Shown: piece after piece, positions 9,720 through 22,290 of the stretch
Numbering within the stretch: position 1 is the first letter of the stretch
Layout of the letters: each line of letters begins with the position of its first letter
Assembly (NCBI GenBank): GCA_036897525.1
Contig: JAYMTJ010000013.1
Location: forward strand, 94,503 to 158,502
DNA length: 64,000 bases
Origin: Pelargonium x hortorum
Taxonomy: Eukaryota > Streptophyta > Magnoliopsida > Geraniales > Geraniaceae
Direction of reading: 5' to 3'
The notes under the pieces: generated by a model
Told to the model about the DNA's origin: nothing
The model's database searches: none
What the model saw: only the letters and a program-made list of their open reading frames with translations
Made by a program: the position numbers and the translations under genes

Positions 9720-12700
9720 TTTGTATATAGGATAAAAGTAAGCATCAAAAAGTAATAGTTAGATCAACTAAAGCACTGAGATAAAATACAACAACTATAG
9801 AGTTTCCTTAACTTTCTTTAGTAAGTTCTTATAAGGGTTTACCACAGTTATTCATTTCCTAAATATCTCTGATAACTTGTCCTTGGAAGCTTTTATCTTA
9901 GTACAGCTCCTATCAGGTGACGGGTTCGTAAGGCCCACAAGCAAGGTTCAAATAAAATAGGTGTTAATAGCCTAGGATCAGAAGTCCAAAAAAGTAGAGT
10001 AAGATACAGAAACAACAAAGTAAGCAGTTAGTATGGGATTAGGATTGGGAGTTCAGGACTAGATTGGGCTAGTGAGGGATGGCTAGTCTTGACTCGAACA
10101 CAGTGAAGAGGAAGGATTTAGCTTAGAAGGGATTCAGGTACAGAAGACTCACAAGACAGGTCTAGGTAAAAGTAAGGCTTTCAAGAGGGCGATGGTTCTA
10201 AAGAAAGCAAGTTTAGCTATCAATAAGAGGCTTTTGGAGCAAGGCAAGGATTGGGGTATAAAACTGGATAAGAAGGGATATTATGCGAGCAACGTAGTGT
10301 TAGTAAACTATAGATTTGACTCAATTTCATATATATTTAGATGTTGATTGAGTTATGAGTAACAGGAATTATTACTCTTCTTCCCCTAAGGTAAATCTGA
10401 CTTTTGCAGGTTATAAAAAAAACTGAAATAGAGAGTACTTGTATAGTATAGTTAAGTAGCAGGACCGCTACAAGGTAAATGGCTTTGAAATATGTTAGAG
10501 ATGAAGCAATTCGTGGATCAAAAATTTCTCATTTATGCTTTTTAGAGTATGTCTGACTGAATGATGATATAAGTTCCAATCTACACATTTTAGTATTTAA
10601 AGGGTTCTTTTCTTATACACTGTGACTTTAGATAAAGAGACTTTTCTCTACTCTGTTTCAGGAGCCTTTTAAAACGGAAATCTTTTAGCAAATCGACGAG
10701 GGTGAAGAGGTGATAATTACTCCATGGGTACCCTTTTTCTTTTTCAGGTCTTATTAAGCCTCTTGTTTACGAGAGGAATTTCAGTACTGTTTCTTGCAAC
10801 TTAAACGAATGTCACTATTATCGCGGCCCTTGTCCTTCATGTAAGTCAGGGCTTGGGGCGCAGTAATTTGTTATTAGGAAGAATCCTTCAAAACAAAAAT
10901 AAGATATAAGTAAATGTAGCTTGAGGTTTGATTCTTTGTATTCCGGTATTTAGAAGGGGAGCTCCTCTTCTTTTCTTAAGAATAACCCAAGGCTCGCTTA
11001 CCTAGGAAGTTAATAGTACTAAATCATTTGCTTTTCGGACAGCCTTTGAACAAGTTTATAAGGACAAGCTATAATATGAAATCTGGGGCATTAAATTAAT
11101 TAAAGAGAGGCTGTTTAGTAAAGGTTTTTCTTGATGTTATGCTTGTTTTAGTATGAACTATGTAGGGCGGTGAACAGAGAAGTGCAGCAAATAAAGGGGT
11201 GCCTCAGAACTTAAATGAAGACTGTAGATCCCTTAAAAAGGTCAATAATTAAAAAGATATAAGAAAACTGCACGTATAAAGGCCGAAATGTACAAAAAAA
11301 GGTTTTACAGAATAGACTTCTGGGTGTTTTTTTGAAGAGATTAAGGCAACCTAACTTCAGTTGCTCTTGTGTGTCCCCTTGCGTTCAAGTTTACAAGCCT
11401 GTATTATAAGAAATTAGCGGTGTTTCCCGGGTATAAAACTTTTTTGTTTAGCGGATACTCATAAGTAATAAAGGACTTTTTGCTTGTGCATGTGTCGAAA
11501 AATTGACTTTAAACAAGGTCGTCGAGAAACCTTTAGAATATCCACAAATAGGATAGGAAAAGGTATGCTATAGACTAATAAGAAAAAGTAACGTTTTCTT
11601 CTCTTTCTGGTCCAGGTTGTCAAGTCAAGGGATTTCTATAAATCTGGTATATTTTTGTTTTTGGAAAGGGTATACTTTTTCCACAGTGAAGAAAGAAATT
11701 TGAAAGCCTTCTTTGTCTTGCCGATCTTAGTCTTAATGTGAAGATCTCTTTTTGAGTAAGCAGTAGAGATCTGGCTGCCATATAATGTATGAAGGTTAAG
11801 AAAACGGATACTTTGGAGAGTTGTAATATGAATAAGAAACAAGAGTACCCTTTTATACTCAGTACACTTTAAATTACTATCTAATAAGAATACCCTAGAG
11901 AATACTAAAAGGAAATGTAGGGAATATGCTAGGTAATAAAACTCCTAATAAGATAAAGCAGTAGGGAATAAAGTAGCTAAAAGTACCGGTTAGAGAATAG
12001 TTATAGGTATATAGCAGCTAATAAGACTACATCAAGCTACATAATAAGATAGAGATTAGTAACAGTAAAGCTATTGGTATCCCGAGGAGTCTTATAAAAA
12101 ATGAAACTTCAGCTTCGGTATCTCATAATGAGAGGAATACATGGAAATAGAATGAAATAGAAGGAATTTCTTACTGAAAAAGGGAAACTAAGTATTGAAG
12201 AAGAGAAGAGTAAGGCGCTTTTGTTCCTTTGTATAAAAAAAAGAGTTATAAAGCTAAATAGAAGTCAAAGCGGTGTCAAGGGATCTTAGATATTATACAG
12301 TACCCCATTTTTACGAGTGTTGGTAAGAGTCTTCTTAGGAGCAAGTCAAAGGACTAGCTCTTCTTTTTAGGGTATTCTAGCTTAACTAAACTGGAATCCC
12401 AGACTAAGAGCCAGCGTCATGTATATTATATATTATAAACGGAACCCTTTTCTAAATACAAGATACAAGAGTAGGAAAAACACTTATTGCACACTATAAT
12501 TCCTTTCTTAAGTAAGTGGTTGGATAGGTATACGCTTTTATTTTAAAGGATTCTACTACAAAAAAACTATATCGCAGAGAATTTATACGGTCCCTCACCC
12601 ATTCCCAATTATCCGGAATACAAGAGAAAACTGGCAAGAATTTCAACAATAATAAGAAAGGGTCTTGAATTATGCCTTTAATTGGAATTGGAAAGGAAAG

Positions 12701-14760
12701 CTCAACAAGGTACTGTCGATGTAGATATTCTTTGTACTTGGATGCTAGGACATGTAAACCGGAACTGAGGTACCCTCTCTTTCTTATCTTAATGGGTGCA
12801 AGTCCTTTAAAAGTGTACCAAAACTTAAGGGTGCCCAACTCGAAATTGAAGGATTTCTTATCCTAGTTTATATACCTTAGGTATTGCCCATAAAGATGTC
12901 TAACTCTCAAGTCTAAGCAGTCGTTCTTAAACTACTAAACAGGAACTCATTTCAGTCTTATAAGACCTTTCGCTGCAACTTTTACTAAAAATCCACCACT
13001 TTGAAGGTCTTTTCGCATGTCATTTTTCCTGCCATAAATACACTTTTGCATGACCCCCTTATCAATTTGTTTTGAAAGAAGGAATTGAATTGAGAGCACT
13101 AAAGGGTTTTAAAGAAAGAACATAATTAGTTTCAGAGCTTGGTAAATTAGATTAGCTCAATGTCCTTATTTTAGAGAGGTCTTTCAGCTTTCTTTAACGG
13201 GAATTGTTTATATAAGTAAAGTAAGGGAAGAAAGAACCTAAAGTCAAAGAAATTTCTGTCATTTAGTTGAATTCTGGGTCTTAAAGAGTGTAAGTCTGTC
13301 ACAGTATTTATTATAAACTAAGTTTTTTAAGCTTTTGCGGACACTCATACATAGTACGGGGTCTAAACGTACCTAACGCAAGAGTACTTTGAATTCTAAT
13401 ACTGAAATTCATTACCATTACTTATTCTTATTCCTAGAGTGGGTATATAAGATAAGGAATAACCGGCATCTATTATCTTAGGAGCATACTCCGAAAGTAC
13501 TAACTTTTTTTCAATTGATAAAAGGGGACTCGAATGCTTCTCGAAACTCCTTATAGTAACCGATCGCTAGTAAGAAATTCCTGGAAGTACGAGCTACTTT
13601 TAAAACCAAGCTTTATTCTATTTCTGAAGTAAAAAATAACTAAAACAAAATGAAGTGTATAAATTGTGTCAGCTATAAATTGAAATTATAAATCAAGTAT
13701 CAAGATTAGATAGATTAAACACCTCAAGAAGGGGCCCGGAGCCTATTAATCACACCAAAAGTGGGTCATAAATAGGGAATCCAGAACTTGATCTGATTTA
13801 AGTTAGAACAATTTGTTCATTATAGCTGGTAAAGGTTCCTGCCATTAAATCAATTATTAATAAGTTCCTAATAAAGAGGGATCAGACCCCACTTCTGCTT
13901 GTGTATGTAATAGCTTGTAATATCCAGGGTTATCTTTTCTGTATCCATTTTATTTTGAATGACTTGTTTGTTAACTTACGGCGTCCCATCTCATTATAGG
14001 GGCAATTGCATTCCTTATAGACTGCCGGGGCCTTCCACGAAGCTCCCGACATAGCACACAAGTAGTCGTATACTTACTCGAAGCTTATATCCCAAAAACC
14101 AACCCTTCTATTTACCAGAACTGCTTAGAGAAGTAGAAACCTAAAAAACCTGCAAAGGAAGTTGGTTGTCTTTCTTACTTGAATTTCCCTGTACAGCAAA
14201 GAATAAAATGACTTATATAAAGAAATTCTTTTGAATTCCTCTAAAAGAAAATGAAAAAGTACTATAGCATGTAGATAAATGCACAACACTTAGACAAAGT
14301 AAGCTCAACTACACAAAACAACACCCGCAAGCACTCCATGGTGTATCCTACTGCCTGAACGAAGCAAAAGAAAACTAGCCTTAATTAGTATATTTAACTT
14401 TAACAACCAAAAATTGTAATATCAAAAACCCAGATCTCTCTAATAAGAGCAATTCCATATTAATTTAGGATAATTCGAAAAAATCCTACATTCTGAAATT
14501 GTTAGATTATGTCGAGTTTTAATTTAATCAGTGCGTGCAGTCTTAAGAAGCTTTAGAAGACCATATATTTAAACCTTACCTTAATTAGAGTACTCCTTAT
14601 ATAAATCCCCCGTAAGATTAAGAAAGAGCACCAATTCTGAGGAGGCTGGGTTAGCCCAACAAATTGCGTAAGTCTCATGCAAGCTAAAAGACAACGAATC
14701 AAAACTATATCTTATGATTAAAATGCAGACCAATAAACCTAAAAAAGTGTAATCTAGTTA
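9720..14760. other. AT-rich stretch without recognisable gene
   Basis: G+C falls below 30% in places (about 28% near 12.0 kb). The 11.88-12.07 kb part is a low-complexity run of AATAAG, AGTA and CTAATA words. GGGTACCC is at 10726-10733. A 114-codon minus frame (12494-12838, TTG start) overlaps a 64-codon plus frame. Neither resembles a known protein. Confidence 0.5.
12703..12719 (+). repeat. 17-nt word shared with 45.74 kb
   Basis: CAACAAGGTACTGTCGA here against CAACAAGGTACCGTCAA at 45741-45757, 15 of 17 identical and in the same orientation. The core AACAAGGTA is also the invariant word near the 3' end of small-subunit rRNA, but no helix 44/45 context is present at either site. Confidence 0.5.
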
Positions 14761-15135
14761 ATGAGTAGTGGTATAGCCCTATACCTTTTCTATGTAATGC
14801 CAGAAGTTGATATATTTAACATTGGCAAAACAAGTATAAATAAGGTACGATTTCAGCTGCTGGTAACATTACTTCCTCTCTTCGGCTTCACAGAAATGCT
14901 ACATGAAAACTTAGAAACATTCTTCACTCGGCCGCATATCTCACTATGCGTGCTTCTCCAAACCCCCAAACAAAAAAAAGAGGATAGTTCCGCTCGACAA
15001 TTCGATAGACGCCAAAGAAGCCCCACTAACCATCAAAAAGTTCCGAAGAACCTCACTACTGAACTTCCTAGTACGGGACACAAAAGAAGATCGCTGAGAC
15101 AAAAAATATCGTGTAATATAGAGTATTTAAGTTAA
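14761..15135 (+). other. longest open frame (124 codons), probably chance
   Basis: ATG start, no recognisable ribosome-binding or promoter context. The conceptual product has a fairly hydrophobic first half (about residues 1-60) and a very polar, Lys/Arg-rich second half (about 66-118). I recognise no domain or motif. One frame near this length is expected by chance in 64 kb of this composition, so I do not call it a gene. Homologues in related sequences with protein-type substitution would change that. Confidence 0.1.
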
Positions 15136-16500
15136 GAGATCATTTGACAACAGAAGTGTACAACGAGTATATAATCCTAAAACATTAATTAATAAAAACC
15201 GAAGCTAAGCTTCTTCCCGTGCCTGTCTCAGTACTATTTTCTGCACCACAAGGAGTCCCTGAGAATACACCTTCAAACTAGTCTAAAATAAAATCTTCCG
15301 CACAGATAAACCCCAGTGTAACTTTCTCTATAGAGCTTCCTCTCTAACTAACCTATAGGTAGCCCTACTTCTTGTATAAGGCACCAAGCTCCTTACTTAT
15401 TTGGGCAAGTCTGCTTCATTTTTATATTTTATATAAAAGTTCCTACTTAAGGGAATCCTTTTTTCTAATATTACTTAAGTTATTCCCCTTTCTCTAAAGA
15501 AACCAAACTTACTAAAAAATTGTGTACTTCTTTAAAAAACTCTCTACTTCTTCCGAAACCTTAGTATTAAACTCTGGTTATTGGTATAGGGTTAAGCCCC
15601 TCTTTCTTATTGCATTGCACGAACTTAGGACAGGACCCCCTTCAAATTATATCCGATCAAGATACCGCTGTATAATTAAAACTCGACGCATAAGGCAGAA
15701 TGCCCAGTTTAGGGATGTACAGGATGAGCTAAGCTCCAGCAAAGCCCTTAATTGTGGGTTTTCAAGGGTTTATAGGGGGGTCGCAGAAGTGATGTGATAT
15801 AATACGAAAAATTAGAGATTTATACCTCACCCGGCACCAGATAAAGAGGAAGTTTTTAAAGTAAAGCTTTAAGTTCGTAAGGTTAAAATAACTTTTTATT
15901 TGTATAAACTTAAAACAAGTGCTAGCAGCAAGCCCATACAAAGAGACACCTCCATCCTATATAAGTAAAGGCTACAAGTACAACCCATAAGAAGAGAGAG
16001 TCCCATCAAGAATCGTAGTAAGGGATTGCACAAAAAAGAAGCTCTAAAAAACGACTCTAACTCCTAATACTATAATATCTATTAATAACTAATTAAAGAC
16101 TATAAGAAGTAGAGTAAGACAATAATAAGACATAAGAAGACTCTAACAACCAAAAAAAATCCTGGCTACAATAAGTAGGGCTCCTAAGATTTGACAACTG
16201 AAAAGCAATTAGGTTAACCACGGCCAAAAAAAGCTTTCAATCAAAAAAAAGGATATACTTTGGAGCAATTAAGAAAACCTCTTAAAAAAAAAAAGCATCC
16301 TATACAAAATAGAGTATTTACCGAAATTAGACTCCTTAACTGTCAAACTAGAAGTTCTTCTACCTGCTATACACAAGGAAGGCTTAGGACAATTCCCAAC
16401 CATTAAAATAATGAGAGTCCTCTAAGATTATGTATCTAGATAATTATAGCAAGTCTAAAAGTTGTAAGTTAAGGAATTAGTACAATCGGAAAGGAAAGTC
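15136..16500. other. AT-rich stretch without recognisable gene
   Basis: From 15.9 to 16.3 kb the plus strand is A-rich, with AATAAGAC and AAGAAG words. An 11-nt A run sits at 16284-16294. A 91-codon frame at 15522-15797 is unremarkable. Confidence 0.5.
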
Positions 16501-17260
16501 TGTAATCAGTTATTCTGTATTCCTTGAGTCAGTTGGTTAGAACAACAAGAGGTGTTAGAGTTTGGTAGTGTTCTAAGAGTGTACATGACTAGCCTGTGTG
16601 TGTACTTCCAAGCCATTCCATCAACAGACCTCAACCATCTTCTTTTCTTAGCAGGAGGTGTATTTCAGTCTATTCCTCATCCCATCAGAATCCACCCGAG
16701 AGTCTACCTTTCCTCGCTTGCTATCCCTGTTACAGGTTTCCAACTAAAGTTTCTAGTCCTTGCTAGAGAATTTCTGTATTCTGTTATTAACTTCTTAGAT
16801 CAGGTGTATTTAGAGTTTAGGATGACTGCTGACAAGGAGAGAATGCTTTCGACTGTCCACCTTAAGAATACAAGAACATTAGCTGACAAGAAGAAGAACT
16901 AAGATAATTAATTAAGTTAGTAGATCGAGTAGTAGTTTAATTGATTCCAACTGTTACAGATCGAGAGATTCCTAAACTATCTTATCCACTTTACCAATTA
17001 ATTAGAACAAGTCCTTCGCAGGCTATGCTATGTCATTAGGATTCGCTACAACAGATAGAGCTAGCTTTGGGATGTTCTCCGTAGCTTCCAAAAGAGTGAG
17101 TGCATGGACTTTCAGGGACTGTTATCAACAGCTTTCAACTGCAATACAAGCTGCACCAACACCCGGTAGCCTCTTTTGTCAAAGTTAGCGCCCTTGAGAT
17201 ATTCTAATATTATAAATTCTATTAGAAAGTATTATAAACCGGGAGGTGCGCCCTTATTTA
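16501..17260. other. G+C-richer island with a 116-codon frame
   Basis: The frame at 16552-16902 opens with GTG; its first ATG is codon 12. The product is evenly composed, with a hydrophobic middle and a lysine-rich end, but I recognise no family. AGTCAGTTGGTTAGAAC just before it (about 16528-16544) is a good tRNA D-arm word, and GTAGTAGTTTAATTG near 16.93 kb is a second one. Neither has a T arm at the right distance. Texture resembles the islands at 6.3-7.1 and 57.6-58.0 kb. Confidence 0.35.
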
Positions 17261-17923
17261 GCTTAGCTATCAAAGTCAGTATATTTTTTTTATAGTAGAC
17301 AAATAAATAAATAAATAAATATCTAGTAGTATCACAATAAAAGTCAAGTAGAATTAAGGAAATATGAACAAATATATATTATATATAGGGTTTTAAAACA
17401 AAATAAAGAAAAATGGGAGATAATCCTGTGGGTCGACCTGCTTTAAACTAGAGGCGTAATGCTTGGAGTTATAAGGAGACCTCCTTTACAGTATAGGCAT
17501 AGAATATCTCAAGGTATACATTTAATAGGGTACCCCTAGATTTATCTATTAGCAGAGCAGGCTAGCCCTAGTATTCATTTAATATTAGAAAGCTATCCGT
17601 AAACTTATTATTACCGCTTATACTAAAAGAAGGCTCTGGAGTTTAAAATGAAATATAAGTGCTTTTGGGGTTTCACGAGGAAAGGGTGTTAAGAAAGGCC
17701 CTTAATTGTCGAGCTTAGTATGTAAAAGTTGGTAGAGTGTTATAAGTATTGAAGGTTTCCTTTGCTCCGCATATTATTTCCCAGTTACGAAATTAAGAAC
17801 TTTAGCTCCCAAGCCACTTACTGAAAGAAAGCTAGTAAAAAGTAAAGCGATTCCGTTATAAACAACCTACCGGGTTAAGACTCAGGAATTAAGTATTACA
17901 TCGCATGATGAATGTAATAGTTA
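17261..17923. other. AT-rich stretch with microsatellite
   Basis: Holds the (AAAT)5 tract, a TA-rich run near 17.37 kb and GGGTACCC at 17528-17535. No open frame of note. Confidence 0.5.
17301..17320 (+). repeat. (AAAT)5 microsatellite
   Basis: Five perfect AAAT units. The complementary type, (TTTA)4, is at 41936-41951. Confidence 0.95.
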
Positions 17924-17942
17924 GGTTCAAATCCGCTCCTAG
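17880..17942 (+). pseudogene. decayed tRNA-like sequence
   Basis: The exact T-loop consensus GGTTCAAATCC lies at 17924-17934. A stem-loop-like TTACATCGCATGATGAATGTAA precedes it in the anticodon-arm position (TTACAT and ATGTAA can pair). The T stem beyond the first two pairs does not close, and no D arm is visible. Confidence 0.3.
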
Positions 17943-20900
17943 TTAAAGCTCAAATAAAAAAACTTAATGTAAAAAAAATTTTGAGAATCCTGAGATTCTT
18001 ATTTCTATGAAGTACTGCTCAAAACAAAGGGGATTCTTTTGAGTTCCTAGATGCTTCCATATCCTATAACAAGAGGCTATCGAGAATGCCTTTATTTAGT
18101 GAAAACTGGTTGGAGAATGGAATAATACTTTATCTAACATAACAAGCTCTCAAGTCCAATTCCTTTTTTTTTGTAGGATTCCTTGGGATGTATCTTCCTA
18201 GATAATAGTAGAAATAATTAAGTTTTAATTTCTGCGACTGTACAGGCTTGACTAGTGTTAAAAAAACAAGATTTCTTTTTGCCGGGGTAGTTTAATACTA
18301 GAAGCGTCTCTCTAGGTATAAGCTAATCTAATGTATACCCCACTCTTAAGTAGAAAAAAGAGTTAAAAATGACTCAATTACGGACCCCCAGAAGCCCCTT
18401 AATTTATTACATCAGACATAGGGCTCCCTGTCGGGATATCTTCTTGCTTATCCAGATATTACTATAAAGAGTGGTATAAATACCATAATCAGAAAAAATT
18501 TATGAATAGGAGCAAAGTATATATCTTTTATAGATACTATAGAGTGCTTATCAAAAAAATAGGCGGGTATCTCTTGACTATTAAAAAAGAAATGCAGAGA
18601 AGAGGGCTTTTTAAAGATCAAATTATGGTACAAGGGCCTTGGCTCTTAAAACGAGGATAACCTAAGATGCATTTATCAGATATACGTAAAGTAAAGATGT
18701 AGGAACTCTCAACAGTTAGTTTAATTGCCCTATAAATAGGTATAGGCTTGCGCGATTTGAACCTTCGGCAACAATCTCTTGGGCATTGCACTCTAAAACT
18801 CTTGGTTATTGGGGGTGGTGGAAATACTGCACGTACTGCTAAAAAATCTATAGGTAGCCTCCCGTATTTATGTGATTTTTATTCTATTAACCCCTGATTT
18901 TGTTTAACTTATATGATACAAATAATGCCAGCTTAGGATCCCTCGCGATTCTACATTTTAGAGATTTACTCCAGTTTTACTATAATAAAATAAATAGTAA
19001 GGTCTGAAAACTTATTCGTTAGTATAGGGGTCGCGTAAAAGGAAAAGCTTGCGTAAGCAAAATAGTTTACGCACCTATAATTAAAATATTCTTTAGTAAC
19101 TTGTATTCACCCTGTAGTGTAACAATTAAAAAAGTCTTATTTTTCTTCCAAGGTTTTCTTAAAAAAAAAATGTACTTATCTACTAACTTTTTCGCTCTCT
19201 CTTTAGAGGCCTATGGAAGCACAGTCGGTAATGGTGTCAATACAAAGAAACAGAAATCCCTAAACCAAACTACAAAGTCAATAGCTCCTTAGAACCCAAT
19301 TTCCTTACTATGACTCAGAATACCCTACCCTCAAGACCTACTCTTGGAGCACATAGTAAAATCCAGAACTTTTTGTTAATCCGGCCAAGGGTACAAAAAT
19401 GAGAATTTATAGCTGCACGTAGAGCTCTGTTAACCAGTTAAAGAAGCTTATTGCATAAGGTAAGGGCTCATAGTTAGTAGTTAGTTAATAACAAGGTTTT
19501 CTGAGCTAACATTTTAGTTAAAATACAAGAATTATTTCAAGCATTAGGTATACTAGTGTTTTATACCCACGTAGAAGATATATAATTAAATAGAATGTTT
19601 TTAGTCGGACTCCTTTAATGGAAAACTCTATTCATTATGATCTCAATAACCTTAAGAGAATTTCTTACAGTAACTGGTATTCAGGCGCCCCCTTTTAGTT
19701 CAGCTAGTAGTACTTTACTCAACTCACTGAAGGTTTCCGCCTTAGAAATATGAAATATCGCTCATTTCATTTGGAACTTTTTTTTATATTATAATACTTG
19801 TTCTAACATTATTTATTTTGTGTAATCCAATAAAAGAGGAAGCTTTTTCTTGGACTGGTATAGTCACCAAATTTAGAAAAAAAAAATAAAGTAGTTTTAT
19901 ACTTAGCTAGTCAGAAGAATCCCGTCTGGTTTGCTTAACAAGTGCTTATAAACAGAACAGCTTTTTTTATTGAATTGAATATCTAACTAAAGTATTGCCA
20001 TAAACTTCACCTTGGCAAGAAAATCTTAACCAAGATAAGGATCAAAGGCTTTATACTCCACAAGACAAGAATCTCATGAAGATTCCGAAATTTCTTTGCT
20101 TGGCTGTATATAAGGAATTTGCTACTTTTAAGTGGGGATCCGCCTCTTATATTTGGTATATATTTGTTGATTTTGTTCCATTAAATTGAAAACGAATGGT
20201 GTCATTTGGTTGGATGGAAAAGTCCTGGCACTAAACGAGTTTTCTATGCTGTAGAATAAGGGTTAAGCTATTATGCTAGGTAATAAATAGTATTCTAAAG
20301 TAGCGTTTTTTGAAGTATACCCCGTTTGGAGGTTATTAATTATGAGGCCTATTCGGTTTAAGCTTCCTTGATAAGTTGGTATTTCATTCTTTTGTTACAA
20401 ATAGAAAGAAAGGATATTTGTAAACTGTATGAAACTTAAATACACACCCAGCAGTTGGAATATGGATAAAGCTTTGGTTTAGATAATTCTACACCTACAG
20501 TACAAGAAAGATCTCCTCTGCCATTGCAATAAGTCTTACTCTGATAAAGGTAAATCAAGAAAGAATCAATTTTTAAGCGTATGCTTGCCCTGGAAAGCAG
20601 AAAGTAAACAAGGCCCCAGAGTTTTTTTGTACGTGGTTTTACAGCTGTATACAAGTAGCGTGTCCGCTATACTATTGCGGGATCCTACCGAGTGAAACCC
20701 TTGTGTATTTCTGACTTCTAGTCAATACAATTTTTCTAAGGCCGGTACTATAATTCTAATATACAGCGCCTTTCCTTTGTAAGTGTAAGGGCCCCTTAAG
20801 AAAAAAACCTTATGTTTATTAGTTGTTTTATACCTTTAGTGTAATTTGTGTAAGAGGAGAGAGCCCCTGCCCCTATGAGGAGAAAGCTCTCTTTATATGA

Positions 20901-22010
20901 TACTGCGGAGCTTTCTAAGAAGAGATAATACCTAGGAATATTTCCTTATTTATGTAAACTAGACCCTCGGAACCTCCTCGGGATATAGCAAAGTTTCAAA
21001 AAAAGTTCCTTATAGCCTTGAAATACGAGATTTCTGCTATAGGACCTCTAATTTGAGAATACACTTTTTACTCGACTGGATCTGTGATCGGGGATACCCA
21101 CTTATTATATATTATAGACTAACTACTTTTATTCAAGGATTAAATGAAGTACCATTCGAAACTTATTCTGTAAAAGACTTTCCGGAAACCCTATAGATTA
21201 TGAATACAGATTAAAGCAAAGAACCCTAATCTTTATATAAATTCTTGATCTTATTACCAGCCAGTTCGGATACCTTGTAAGTTTTTTGTACAGATAACCC
21301 TGGAAATGTTGGATTCCCTACTTTATGGTCCTTGAGCCCTTAATTTCTAATTCCATAAAGAGTTGAGTTATGCCTATTCAGCTAAAGAAAGCTGCTTCCT
21401 TTAGAAAAAAACCGATTGACTTGTTCAGGACTGGGATTCTTAATATCTAAATAAGAAAAGGAGTCCTTCCTATTAATTCTATACCAACTACTAAAAGATC
21501 TTTATTCCCTAGAAACTCTCTATCCAAACAAAGGAACTTAGATTGCGGATACAGATGAGAAAGCACTTGAACCACAACAAATAGTAGATACTCCTGCTAA
21601 ACAGATGCTGCTTGAAATCCGGTAACTCTTATAACTGTACCGCTGAGAGTTTGAACCGATTCAAACTGATTCAAAAGAGTAATAGCTTATCCTAAGAAGA
21701 GGACATTCTGGTACAAGAAGTAAAAGACCTGGTTCGGTAACTTGTTTACAGAGTGAAAGCATTAAAAATTCCTGCGATACCTTGATAATAGCATTCCTTG
21801 GCCTACTAGACTTCTACAGTGACAGCTGATTAGATTATCCTTCTTTAGCATCAATCCCAAAGACTGATAAACCTCCCAACTAAATAGGCCTGGAACTGTC
21901 TACCCTTGTTATGAACGGAATCCCTAAGTTTTTTCTATTTTAGAAATCCTATCCATAAACGGGAAATTCCCTTACATACAGGGGGTCAATCTCTAAGGAA
22001 CCATAATAGC
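17943..22010. other. AT-rich stretch without recognisable gene
   Basis: At 18286-18345, GGGGTAGTTTAATACTAGAAG is D-arm-like without a T arm. A minus-strand tRNA-like relic follows at 18.75 kb. GGATCC words occur near 18.94, 20.13 and 20.68 kb. Near 21.65 kb TTTGAACCGATTCAAACTGA is locally repetitive. Frames of 61-72 codons carry nothing recognisable. Confidence 0.5.
18749..18812 (-). pseudogene. decayed tRNA-like sequence
   Basis: The minus strand reads AGTTTTAGAGTGCAATGCC, then AAGAGATTGTTGCCGAAGG, then TTCAAATCG, in D-anticodon-T order. CAAT and ATTG can pair around a loop containing CAA, which would suggest a leucine anticodon. The T-loop word GGTTCAAATCG is one base off consensus, and the T stem does not pair. 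No acceptor stem. Confidence 0.3.
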
Positions 22011-22290
22011 TTGAGAACATCTTACTTGTCTTGTTGTACACACGAAGCATGTACACATACACGAAGGCAATTACCAGTGCTCACTCGCTCTACTTCCCTT
22101 GGCTGAAAGACTAGTTGTTACTAAGGACCTACTAGCTAATACTGAGGGCAATTCCACCTTACTCGAAAGTCCTGCTTGTCTTAGGGAATCTCTTGCTAAC
22201 ACTGAAGGAAGTGACTAAACCCACTAGCTAATACAAGAGAATCTCTCAGGAAAAGTCTCTTACCTTGTCTTGCACATACACATTTCGGCT
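22011..22290 (+). repeat. small block of imperfect internal repeats
   Basis: Variants of GCTAATACTGAGGGCAA recur at roughly 50-60 nt intervals: about 22135 (GCTAATACTGAGG), 22194 (GCTAACACTGAAGG) and 22224 (GCTAATACAAGAG). AATCTCT, CTTGTCTTG and ACATACAC are also repeated. G+C is higher than its surroundings. No open frame. Confidence 0.5.

Noticed and set aside
12494-12838. 114-codon minus frame as a gene
   Set aside because: TTG start, overlaps a 64-codon frame on the other strand, no recognisable product.
14761-15135. Longest open frame, 124 codons, as a gene
   Set aside because: Length is near the chance maximum for 64 kb at this composition, the product has no recognisable motif, and there is no start context or neighbouring gene.
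17301-17320. (AAAT)5 as part of a replication origin or control region
   Set aside because: A plain microsatellite; no iterons, conserved boxes or stem-loops around it.
22011-22290. CRISPR-like array
   Set aside because: Repeat units are imperfect and irregularly spaced, spacers are not of constant length, and there are no cas genes.
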